Part shown: positions 31,364-41,900 of the stretch, piece by piece
Numbering within the stretch: position 1 is the first letter of the stretch
How the letters are laid out: each line of letters begins with the position of its first letter
From: Simmondsia chinensis
Taxonomy: Eukaryota; Streptophyta; Magnoliopsida; Caryophyllales; Simmondsiaceae
Reading direction: 5' to 3'
DNA: 64,000 bases
Assembly: GCA_018398585.1 (NCBI GenBank)
Contig: JAGTTD010000022.1
Coordinates: 1,639,501 to 1,703,500, forward strand
Position numbers and translations under genes: made by a program
The notes under the pieces: model-generated
The model's input: only the letters and a program-made list of their open reading frames with translations
Database searches by the model: none
What the model was told of the DNA's origin: nothing

Positions 31364-31628
31364 GGTCGTTGAACGCCGGACCGGAGGTCGTGAACCAGGG
31401 ACCTGTTGCATGCCGTGGTGCTCGTCGTGCAACCTATCTCGTTGCACGACGTGCCGCTCGGCGTGCAACGAGCAAGGGTTGCACAGGTCCTTTTTTCCCT
31501 TTTGCATGACGTCGGAAATGACGTGCAACCATGCATCTACAGTAAATTATTCCATTTTGTTAAATATTTTTTAACTTGTATTACTTTTCTAAATTTTTTT
31601 CAAAACATTCTATTTTACAAAAAAAATC
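31364..31628. repeat. MULE right terminal inverted repeat (265 bp)
   Basis: Inverted match to 24,277-24,573, lacking the 32-bp extra unit. The inner limit is at 'ggtcgttgaacgccgg' (about 31,364). Confidence 0.9.
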
Positions 31629-31639
31629 ATTATTGTAGT

Positions 31640-32330
31640 AGTTGGCTGAAAAAGTAATGACAGATGTGTCCAGCTAGTGGTAGAATCTTCCACGTGCACG
31701 GAATCCAGCCTCGTTATCAAATCATAGCCCATGCAGGGACGGTGGCTCTCCCTCTCTCTACTTCACCCAATTTTTATACCTTATCAATTTTTATTTTTTT
31801 TTTGATAATTATTCATACCTTATCATTATTTTATTAGTTTACATATAAAATAATATTATTTTTAAAATAAAATTATTATTATCAGAATAATTTATAAATA
31901 ATATTGCTTGTAATAACATAATTACTTTATTAATACTAATTATTATACTAATAATAATTTTTTAAATATAATCCATACTTTATTATTATGTAAGAGTTGA
32001 TTCTTTAATAAACTACGTTAATGATTCGGTTACATGTTATTATCTTCTACTTCTATAAAATTATCTTGTAGTCAACAAATTTTGTATTTGAAATGTGTAT
32101 TACCGTGATTGCAATGAAACTTTTTTTAGTCCAACGGTGCATCTCTTCGATTGATGACATCATATAAGAAAAGGCTGATGTCATACGTTGAAAATGTGAT
32201 TTATATATACACCACAAAGGGGATTCATATGTCGAAAAAATGACATTATACTTTATATTCTAGACAAAAAGATTGTTGCATCCTGAACGGCAGACTGCAA
32301 AAACTTCAAACACAAAGTTTATGAATTAAA
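31640..32330. other. Intergenic, no gene seen
   Basis: AT-rich; 'ttattattatcagaataat' low-complexity text. No gene. Confidence 0.4.
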
Positions 32331-32358
32331 AATTTAAATTTCAAAATACTAAGAGTAA

Positions 32359-32525
32359 AGGAACATACCCAGTGCTTCAAGGACTCCCATGTACGCAGTG
32401 TCTGGGGAGGGGGGATGTACGTAGCCTTCCCCCTTCAGGGTGTTAACCTAAAGAGAGACTACTTCTGAGTATCCCCAACCTAAGGGTGAGGACTTCACAG
32501 GAGGACATCCATCCTAGTAATGCTC
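32359..32525 (-). mobile_element. 5S-headed SINE truncated inside the 5S head
   Basis: Minus-strand 3' domain plus only the 3' half of the 5S region ('attactaggatggatgtcc'). It is flanked by a perfect 26-bp direct repeat (32,333-32,358 and 32,526-32,551), one of the longest target duplications here. Truncated at insertion. Confidence 0.85.
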
Positions 32526-32594
32526 TTTAAATTTCAAAATACTAAGAGTAATTAATAATATCTGCTTTTTTTCCTCCTTAAAGGATGAAAGAGA

Positions 32595-32768
32595 CAAGGC
32601 CGAACATTATTCCAAGCAATTGCTTAGGGTCCCCAGATTGTATATGAAGGGCTCATTTTTTAAGTAACAATTGTTAATTTTAATAAGTTTTAAGAGAAAT
32701 GTTATTATATACGAAAGATCCTGTTTGAAAATTTTACTTGGGTTCCGAAAAATATTAAAACCGGCCCG
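32595..32768. mobile_element. hAT MITE of the 'GGGCCAGAC' family
   Basis: 'aaggccgaacattattccaa' to 'attaaaaccggcccg' with the family interior 'ttaataagttttaagagaaatg'. Target duplication not evident. Confidence 0.55.
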
Positions 32769-33194
32769 GATCATGTCATGTGAGATGTGAGGAGAGTAGG
32801 TAACCAAATCTCCAATTGAAAATGAGCCCCTACTAGGCCAGCTAAGGATGCAAATAGTTTGGTTAGCTAAAGGTTATGTACATTTAATATTTTTATTTTT
32901 TTGAAATAATAAAAAAAAATTATAATTTTTTTATATTAATAATTTTTTAAATTTTTTGTCATATTAATAAAAGGCTCATCTATATAGCTCATGTAACAAC
33001 TGATTTTTATTAATACTAAATAAAATGACAAAAATAATTTTCAATAACTCTATCTTTTAAAAAATTAAGCGAAAGCAAATAGTAAGCCACTTACGGATTT
33101 GGGGAAAATAGAGTAGGCCACTTAAGCTAAAGCAAATAGAGGCTGAATTTGGAAAAAATAGGTAAGGTCCATAACTACTTATGTATCAAAAATT

Positions 33195-33242
33195 ATGAAC
33201 GTTTGAAATTGGGAGACATGCTCTTACTCTCTCATAACAACA

Positions 33243-33301
<59 letters not shown>
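33195..33301. repeat. MITE right-end fragment next to a long (AT)n microsatellite
   Basis: 'tgctcttactctctcataacaacaccatc' is the terminal sequence of the MITE at 40,177-40,467, directly joined to about 27 AT units (33,247-33,301). Confidence 0.7.
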
Positions 33302-33304
<3 letters not shown>

Positions 33305-33554
33305 AACTAAAAATACAAATAAAGTTAAAATATTAAAACATAATTTAATTTTGCATACATTATTTATTAAAATGCAGGAAAAGAATATTGGGAGACATTT
33401 TTCAACGCATGAATCCTATGCGTAAAACGAACATTACGGGGGTTTTAACGTGGTGGTTGTGATTTTCTTCTTTTTTTTTTTTTTTTTTTTCCCTTTCTGT
33501 TTATCAAATTAATATGATAAATTATAATTTATTGGGGGACTTTATTTATTTAGG

Positions 33555-33705
33555 ACTACAACAATAACAACAACAACAATTCCAGTGCCTCAAGGGTTCC
33601 GGCAAAAGCAGGGACGGGGGGTTGATAAACGTAGCCTTCCTCCTCAAGAGTGTTAACTTGAAGAGAGGCTGCTTCCGAGGACCGCCAACCTGAGAGGCCT
33701 GTCGT
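33555..33705 (-). mobile_element. 5S-headed SINE, 3'-domain fragment
   Basis: (CAA)n tail 'caataacaacaacaacaatt' then 'ccagtgcctcaagggttccg', 'gtagccttcctcctcaagag' and 'gaggctgcttccgaggac'; head missing. Confidence 0.7.
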
Positions 33706-33719
33706 CATCGCATCATGGA

Positions 33720-33966
33720 AACCTGCTATCGAAGAGTTTTAATTCATAACTTTTTTTAATTTTAAAGATGTCAAATTTCACCGGGTCTTTAGGCTCGACC
33801 TACGGAGTTAGAACGTACGAGGTCTACATACAAGCGCAAGTGGAGTTCCATCCTAAAACCAATTCACAATAGGTCAAATAACCCATTATACTTATAAATT
33901 GATTTCTTTACTTTTATAACTCCAATATAAAAGATTCTACTACATAGACTCACACGTGGAGTTCTC
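33720..33966. other. Possible LTR/TRIM fragment
   Basis: 'ttccatcctaaaaccaattcacaataggtcaaataaccc..cttataaattg' resembles common plant TRIM or LTR text. Not delimited. Confidence 0.3.
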
Positions 33967-34255
33967 AACAAGTATAAAAGTATTTCTGGGCCTTCACCCA
34001 TCAACCTAAGCTTTTGGGAAAGTTGGTCCCTTGATATGGTATTAGAGCCTTCTTAACCAACAGATTACGAGCTTGAATTCCAACAGCTACCACTTTCAAT
34101 ATTACCATAATTTAAATACAAAGTATGAGGCGGGTCTATGCACTATCCATGCTTCAAGCCCAATTAGCATTCGTGTGAGGAGGCATGTTAAAGTATAAAA
34201 ATATTCTGGGCATTCATCCATCAGTTCAAACTTTTGAAAAAATTGGTTCCCTTAA
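33967..34255 (+). mobile_element. TRIM, copy 1 of 3
   Basis: Two roughly 70-bp terminal repeats ('agtataaaagtatttctggg..cttttgggaaagttggtccc' and 'tgttaaagtataaaaatattctggg..cttttgaaaaaattggttccc'). A PBS 'tggtattagagcc' (initiator-tRNA-Met complementary, one mismatch) lies immediately after the first, and a purine tract 'gtgaggaggca' precedes the second. The ~145-bp interior is non-coding. Confidence 0.75.
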
Positions 34256-34352
34256 TTTTTTTTTTTTAGATTTTTAGTCAAACAATACAAAACCTGAATA
34301 TAAGCAACTAAAAAAAATTATACTAAAATATGGTATTTGATTCTTAAAATAT

Positions 34353-34576
34353 ATCAAAGAGGGTACCAACACGCCGTCACCGGATCCCATTAGAATTCCG
34401 AAGTTAAGCGTGCTTGGGCTAGAGCAGTATCAGGATGGGTGACCTCCTGAGAAGTTCTCACCCTTAGATTGGGGGCACTTAAAAACAACCTCTCTTTAGA
34501 GGGAATACCCTGTACATCCGCCCCCCAAACTCTGCTTGGGCGGGAGTCCTTGGGACACTGGGTATGTTCCTATTGC
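34353..34576 (+). mobile_element. 5S-headed SINE with an internal deletion in the 3' domain
   Basis: 5S-like head 'caccggatcccattagaatt', 'gaagttaagcgtgcttgggc', 'caggatgggtgacctcctga' and a shortened body: the segment 'gaaggggtaaggctgcg' is missing between 'ggaataccct' and 'gtacatccg'. 13-bp perfect target duplication 'attcttaaaatat' (34,340-34,352, 34,577-34,589). Confidence 0.85.
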
Positions 34577-34969
34577 ATTCTTAAAATATCAAAAATTATA
34601 GACAGAAAATGGTAGTAGATTATGCTGCAATAAATTCTACATCAAATAAAATAAAATATACTTTTAGATCATAAAAATATAATAATTGATTAATCCAATA
34701 ATTACATTGGGCAACAAAATTTAAACGATGAAAATAGAAGGAATCAAGAATATTTTATTAATTTCAGATAAATATTAAATTATACTTTATAATAGTATAA
34801 ATATTATAATTTTTAATATAAGATGCACATGGAAATAAATTGCATGAAAATACGGATGCGATAATTTCTCACCTACCAAATACAAAATCGTATAAAATTT
34901 AAAGAATGTAAATCATCTAGGGGTACGTGAAGAGACTTGCATGGGACACATTTTAACAACAATAGTCTC

Positions 34970-36095
34970 AGTGTTTCAAGGGTTATATTTTAATAGTCTT
35001 TTATTTTTAAAAATAATAAAAATGACCCTAGTCTTTTCAAATTATTAAAATGGTTCTTAATTTTTAACTGTATTAATAAAAAAACCCCAATTTTTTATTG
35101 CATTAATACAAATGTCGCTCTCCGACATGATGATATCATTTTTAGTTGACAGAACTAAGTGGCAACTACATTTTTATTAATGATACAATAAAATGATAAA
35201 AATACCATTTAATAAATATATTTTGAAACAAATGAAAATATATAACTTCCACATAATATAACATCTCGAATTTCATTCTTATAAAGTAAGAAGAAGGGTT
35301 TTGAAGTGTACTTTAGATCATTTTATTCTAGCATTAATAAAAGACAGTTGTCATGTTAGCTCTATCAATAGAAAATGACGTCCATGCTTGAGATGGGCCT
35401 TTTTAATAATACAATAAAAATTTAGGAGCCTTTTTAATAATTCAAAAAGGTCAGGGTCCTTTTTATTATTTTTAAAAATATTAGGGTACTAAAATATAAA
35501 TAATCCTATATTTTAAAGTTATTTATATTTTACTACTTGATATTTTTGAAAATAATAAAAAGAATCTTAATCTTTTTGAATTAATAAAAAGTCATTAAAT
35601 TTTTGTCGTATTAATAAAATGTCCACTCTTCAACGTGATAACTTCATTTTGTGTCAACAAAGTTGAAGTAACAACTATTTTTTTTATTAATACCGCAATA
35701 AAATGACAAAAATACCCTTCAATAACAATATTTTTAAATAAATTAAGCGGAAACAAATAATTACTACATAATATAACATCTCAAAAAATTTGTGCTTATA
35801 AAATAAGAGTTAGAGTATTTATTGGTACTTTTATCATTTTTTTGCCAAAAGGAAAGCGCGAAAATTCTCATTATATCAAAGTTATATAACTTTAATCATT
35901 TTACTGTAACATTAATAAAATAATAGCTGTCGTGTCAGCTTTATCTATGAAAAATGACTTCATCATATTAGAGGGGGCCTTTTATTAATAACAAAAATTT
36001 AGAGGTCTTTTTATTAATTGAAAAAGGTCATATACTCCTTTTGATTATTTCGGGTGCTAAATGTAAATAAACCTATATTTTATTATCAACAAACC
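34970..36095. repeat. Cluster of at least three AT-rich ~250-bp repeat units
   Basis: Successive units contain 'attaataaaatgtc..actt', 'tgatgatatcatttttagttgacagaac', 'caacta.ttttttattaatac.gcaataaaatgacaaaaatacc' and, in the other orientation, 'ttagctctatcaatagaaaatgacg'. Units at about 34,980-35,250, 35,300-35,520, 35,520-35,850 and 35,880-36,090; another at 1-232. Probably nested or tandem MITE copies. Confidence 0.5.
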
Positions 36096-36099
36096 AATA

Positions 36100-38170
36100 A
36101 ATTTTTTTTTTTCTGATAAAAAAAAATTTTGCAAAAGGTTAGGGTGTTGATTGTGTATTTAGTAGTGGCCAACGGATCGGGTTCAACATGTCAAATGATC
36201 CAACCTGACTGAGTCGACCCTTGACATTAACAAGTCTGATCATTGGTCCAAAAAAATTGTCTACATTTTGGGAAAGTTCTATTAAAATAGGCTGATTTGA
36301 TGTAACTTTAACAATATGGCATGATTTGTCGGTCATCGATGAATTTTTATATAACAAATAGATATAATAATACATAAATTAGAACATAAAAAATAAATTA
36401 TAGAATAAATTGTAGAAAATCCTCTGACTTCTGTTTCAATAATAAAAAATTTTCTCATAAATAAAACCACTCATTAAACCTCTTCACTTTTAAAAATCTA
36501 TCACTTTGCCCCAAAAATAAATGTTTTGACTATTTTACCCCTCAAAATAAAATAGTTAAGTGTTTAATTTTATTTTTGGCAGGTTTTATGTTTTGAGAAA
36601 AAAAAGAATTTTTTTATATTTTTAGAAGAAAAGGATTTTCCATATTTATAAAAATTAATATTTTAATTAAGTATACATTAGTGACATTATAATATAAAAA
36701 AAAAATTATGTATTATCTTAAAATATTTTGTATACAAATTTTAAAAATATTTTTTATCTTCTAAACTTATAATATCACTATTATAATTAATTAAAAGAAT
36801 TATATGTTTTATAAATATAGAAAACCCCTTAATTCTATTGTGGAAAATATAAATTTTTTTTAATTTTTGCCTAATAATATTTAATCTCCTAATTTTTCTA
36901 GGCCTTTATCCAATAGTTTAAATTTTTGGAACAGATAATTTTTTGACAATACTTAACAAAAAAAAAAAAAAAAGGTTCCTTGGCAGTATGTAGTATTTTG
37001 TACAACTATTTACACATATGGGCTAGCTTTATATAGGCGGCGGCCCAGCTAGGAAAAACAGAGAAATAAAACGGCCCAACTGACAAAATTGGCCCACCTA
37101 AGAATTCCAAAGAGAAGAACGGCCCAAACCGTAAAATAACAAAAAGTACAAAATTCTAAGTACAAATATTAAATATATTCAATAATACCTAAATGATAAA
37201 ATTTTAGAACTTCAGATACCTTATTTTATTAGGAATTTATCTTTAGATATTCTGATGCTTGAGGATTTATCACTTAACTATATTAACATTTTAATATATA
37301 CAATAAGGTAATTAAAAAGTTAAAGTTTTTATCATTTAAGCACCACGAGATTTAAAAATTTTATTATCTAAGTACCTTTTGTTGAAATACCCAAATTAGG
37401 CGCACGATAATGATAAAATATAGATATCTTTTGTAGTAATCCAATGTATTTTCGCTTGCAAATGCTAACATGGAACATGATTTTAATAATATATAGGTAC
37501 CTTTTACTCTAGCCCGGTGACCTTTGTTAGAATTCAACAAAATTATACTAAAAAATACTAACATGATACATCTGTATTACAGTCATGTTCACATTAGCAA
37601 TTTCCATATACGAGTGGCCATGTAATAAAAATTCAAATAGTTGGATGGATTCGAGTGATAAAACTTTAAAAGCTCAGGCACCTCATTTTGTATATAGTAT
37701 CAAAATGTCGGGTCACTTAGATGATAAAATCTCAAACCTCAGAGTACTTAAGCGATAAATATATTGAAATTTCAGTATGAGGTTCATGTAATTTGGTTGG
37801 TGTCACTTTATTTCAGACATATTTGTGACACCACACTATTATATCATAAATATTCTTAGTGTTATATCAAAAATTTTATAAATAAGTCTGCTAAGAAACT
37901 CAAAGTTGAAGTTACGAGAGAAAATATTGCTTTATATGTTTACTGGGCTACTTCACAGTTCGCACCCCAATTCACATTATATTTGAATCTTATATATGTC
38001 AACTCTGTAAGCTAAGTTACAATGAACGCATGGGTGGATTATGTGATTTTTGTCCGTCCTTTCATGTTTTCGAATTGTAATAAAGCTAAGCATCATTTTA
38101 ATTGCAAAAAAGTGTATAACATACGCTAGAATCATATGAACAAAACGACGGTTTGCGAAGACATTAGTTT
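36100..38170. other. Intergenic, no gene seen
   Basis: AT-rich. Contains poly(A) at 36,959-36,973, an AT-rich repeat at about 37,140-37,790 related to 1,730-1,905 and 39,900-40,000, and no convincing ORF; short ORFs at 36,139-36,375 and 37,364-37,564 show no domain or codon signal. Confidence 0.4.
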
Positions 38171-38179
38171 CGATGATTA

Positions 38180-38640
38180 GCAACAAAACTTGCAGTACAA
38201 AACAGGTGCCTCGGTAAGACTGTGGCCTGAGTTAACATGGATAAACATGTGTACCAAAAAAGCACAAAACAAAGACACCTCAACACACCAATGAGACAAA
38301 CCGAAAATCAAAGGACGCTCTAAGGCGACCATTTTTTTTCCAATAGTTAGCGACAGAGTTGCAAAATATAGTAAGCAACTCCAGCAAGCGAGCCCTAAAT
38401 CAACCCGTAAAAGAATAGGTATCAAAACAACAAAACAATACAAACAGGAAGACAAGCAAAAACATGCAAAACAAAACGAGCCTCAAACACCATTAGAAAA
38501 GACATAGAAATAGGACAAACTAAAAGATAGAAAAATAGGACAGCCAAGCCAGAAATCTATCAAAGCAAGGCACTCAGCGTAAGCTAATCATTGCCTAGTA
38601 AATGGAATTAGAGATCCAATTTTTGGTTTTTATTTCAAAT
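38180..38640 (-). repeat. Unclassified dispersed repeat, possible LINE 3' region
   Basis: Shares 'agcaagcgagcccta' context with 6,340-6,410. The minus-strand ORF at 38,177-38,455 is hydrophobic but has no start context or domain. Low support. Confidence 0.3.
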
Positions 38641-38905
38641 GTCCATTGATAATATTTTACATTTATAAATTATCGTGAATCTTTCAATAGGGCATGAGTC
38701 ACATGAAAGAGTGAGACGTGAAAGGGAAAAATATAAACCATTAGATCTATATCAAGGGCCTAGATTTCAAAATTACTTTTACACATCTCATTAGAATCAA
38801 TGGCCCGGATTTCTTTAATTTAAATTTAATGGTTCATATTCTTTTATCTCATCTCTTACCTTCTCGTGTGAGTCATGCCTCGTGTCGATACTGCATAAAG
38901 AATAG

Positions 38906-41900
38906 TCATTTAGGAAGCGGATCAGCTAGGAGGGGCTTAGCTTTCTGTAACGTAATCCCAACCTTTTCAGTCATGTCTATGTCCTCTTTCGTCATCCCAT
39001 CTACGAGCTTCCAATTGAACGAGTGTAGCAGAGAGCCCAACATTAAATTCAACATGCGATATGCCAAGGATAGTCCAGGGCAGATCCTCCTCCCTGCTCC
39101 GAACGGTATGAGCTCGAAATCTCGACCCTTGAGGTCAATCTCTCGACCCAAGAATCTCTCGGGGCGAAACACGTCTGGGTCTGGCTCATATGCGTTTGGG
39201 TCACGACCAATGGCCCACAGATTGACTAGTATTTGGGCATTCTGGGGCACAGTGTGACCGTATAACTCAACATTAGTATCCGCGTTACGAGGTAGAAGGA
39301 ATACGGTGGGCGGGTGTAATCTTAGAGTCTCTTTCACTATGGCTTGTAAGTACGGTAGCGTATTTATATCCGACTCTTGCATAGGATTGTCCTTGCCAAC
39401 GACTCGTTCAATCTCGATTTGGGCTGTTTTCATTTTCTCTGGATTACGCAGCAGCTCGGTCATTGCCCATTCTAATGTGCTTGAAGTGGTGTCTGTCCCC
39501 GCAACAAATAAGTCCTACATGCATACCCGATAATTAGAGTGATCTTCGATACATTGAAAATGTTATTTTTTCAATAAAGTTTCAACAACAACAACAACAG
39601 CAGTCCCAGTGCCTCGCGGCTCCCGCAGTCAGCAGGGACAATAAAGTTTCAGCATTGAAAAAAAAAAAAGTCTATTTTCGGCGTCCTCCATTCAAATTAT
39701 TATTACTTATAATATTATTATTATTAAAATTTAAATCAATCAATCTATCTTATATATAAAAACAAAGTTCTTGCTCCCATTTCTCTTCCGTCCTTTAAAT
39801 TCGAAGGATTCGAAATCCAATTATTAAAGACAATAGTGAAAAAGTAAAATTAACGTACAAAAATATTAGAATATCACAAACCCAATTAACCAATAATTAT
39901 ATATACAGAATTTATCATTTAGATATCCTGATATTTTTGCATTTATCACCTACAGATCTTGATATTTACTATATAAAATAAGTTGCCTTATGGGTTAATA
40001 ACAAAAGTAATATATGAGTTCATTAATTTTTAATTATAAACTGGAGGATTCTAGTTTATTGTTTATGCTATTATACAGTTGAAGTGTATTACAAGTGATA
40101 TTTTTCTTTGCTTGTTGAAATAAATGTAATCTCAATTTCGTTCAAGAAACAACACTCATATATATATATATATATAGTGGCTTTCTTATGAGAGGGTAAG
40201 AGCGTGAGAGAGACGAATCCTAGCCCTCTATTATAATAGACAGTCACGATTTGATAGACATTAAAAAAATAATTTACGGCCATGATTTATTGAGTATTGA
40301 AAAAATAAAATAATTTCTCTCCCTGATCCCTTTTTCTTTCTGTCCCATAAAGGGGTATGGGCCATAAATTATTTTTTTAATATTCAACAAATTTTGGTCA
40401 TCTATTATAATGAAGGGTCAAGATTCGCCTCTCTTACGCTCTTACCCTCTCATAAGAACGACACCACATATATTTATATATTTAAATTTCTAATTAATAT
40501 GTTTAATAATATAATAAAATATCATTGTTATATAATAATATTAAACAACTCCTTTTTTTTTCCTATTACATTAATAATTTTTAAAGTTATTTACACTAAA
40601 GTTATCCATACAATTTATATTATGTCAATTAGTTCTTTAATCAAATTAAAGATAAGTTAGTGACGTAATTTTTAACGGGACAATCACACTAGATTAAGTA
40701 ACTCATTACATATCCATACGTTGTCTCCATTTAACCAACCCATTGCTAAACCATTAAAAATTTGAACAACAACTTAACATAAATTTTACACTAATTAATT
40801 ATAGGAAGACTAAATTAATACAATTCAAAGTATAAAAATTAAATAAAATTCTACATATATTATTGCAAAGTTTCCCCACCCTCAAAGCCCTCCATTTCCT
40901 AATCGTAACAATCTCATCAGTCTACTATTTAACTTCCTTTTCTTTACAAAAGTAAGCTATAATTAAAACTCAATTAATTTCATAAAATCATAAAGAAAAC
41001 AATTAAAAATAGTATTATATTAATAAGGAGTTTAAAATGATAATTTAAGTTTGAGATAGTTGACATGTTAATATTTTTTAAAATATAAACACTATGTGTA
41101 TATTAAATATATATATATATATATATATAAAGTATGAACCTTTAATGCCGTTGTTAGAGTATAAAACCAATCCTAGGCCTTCATCTATCAGCTTAAGCTT
41201 TTGGGAAAGATGATTCATTAACATAATATCAGAGCCTTGATCACCAAGAGTTCAGGAGTTTGAATCTCAACAGCCCTTATTTTTAATATTAAAACAATTA
41301 AGCATAAAGTAAGAGGTGGGCCTGTGTATTATCCAGGCTTTAAGCCCAAACGGGTATTTGCGTGAGGGGGCATGTTAGACTATAAAACCAATCATGGGCT
41401 TTCATCCATCAGCTTAAACTTTTGAAAAAGATGGTTCCTTGACAGCAGATAACCTTAATTTTTATTGTATATTAAATATATATAAATTAAGTATTTATGA
41501 TATTTGTTCAGAAGAAATCATTATCTATATTTAAATTTCAAACCGATGAGATTCTTTCAAGATTGACGTCAACTTTTTGAGAATCGAGGGCGGATTAATA
41601 AGAATCTTTTTTTTTTTTTGGGGGACAAAACGTTAATAAGAATCTATTCCACCTGAAATACTGAGCAGAATTTTTTATTTAATATTATTTTTATATGTTA
41701 ATAACATTTTAGCATATGATTTAAATATCTTATTTAAATGTATAAATTAGGCATTGTAGGTTCTTCTTGATTAATGTGTAATCAAAATATAATATATGTT
41801 GCTTTTTTTGAAAACTATCAAAATTTTAGTTGTAATTATAGAAAACTACATAACTTTTCTAATTTTTTGATATCATATCCAATTTTGATACTGTAACTTT

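Larger units (their letters stand above)
24277..31628 (+). mobile_element. Mutator-like element (MULE), 7,352 bp, with plant-mobile-domain cargo
   Basis: Long terminal inverted repeats (left 24,277-24,573, right 31,364-31,628) and a 9-bp target duplication with one mismatch ('attattata' 24,268-24,276; 'attattgta' 31,629-31,637) define the element. Inside are a MURA-type transposase (26,404-28,830) and a second gene with a plant mobile domain (29,015-about 31,115), both on the plus strand. Both carry lesions, so this copy is probably non-autonomous. The high identity of the terminal repeats outside one 32-bp length difference suggests fairly recent movement. Confidence 0.9.

Noticed and set aside
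34353..34480. Functional 5S rRNA gene
   Set aside because: 5S similarity is imperfect, continues into a SINE 3' domain and lies within target duplications.
38829..39257. Plus-strand ORF of 142 codons
   Set aside because: Antisense shadow of the P450 third exon.
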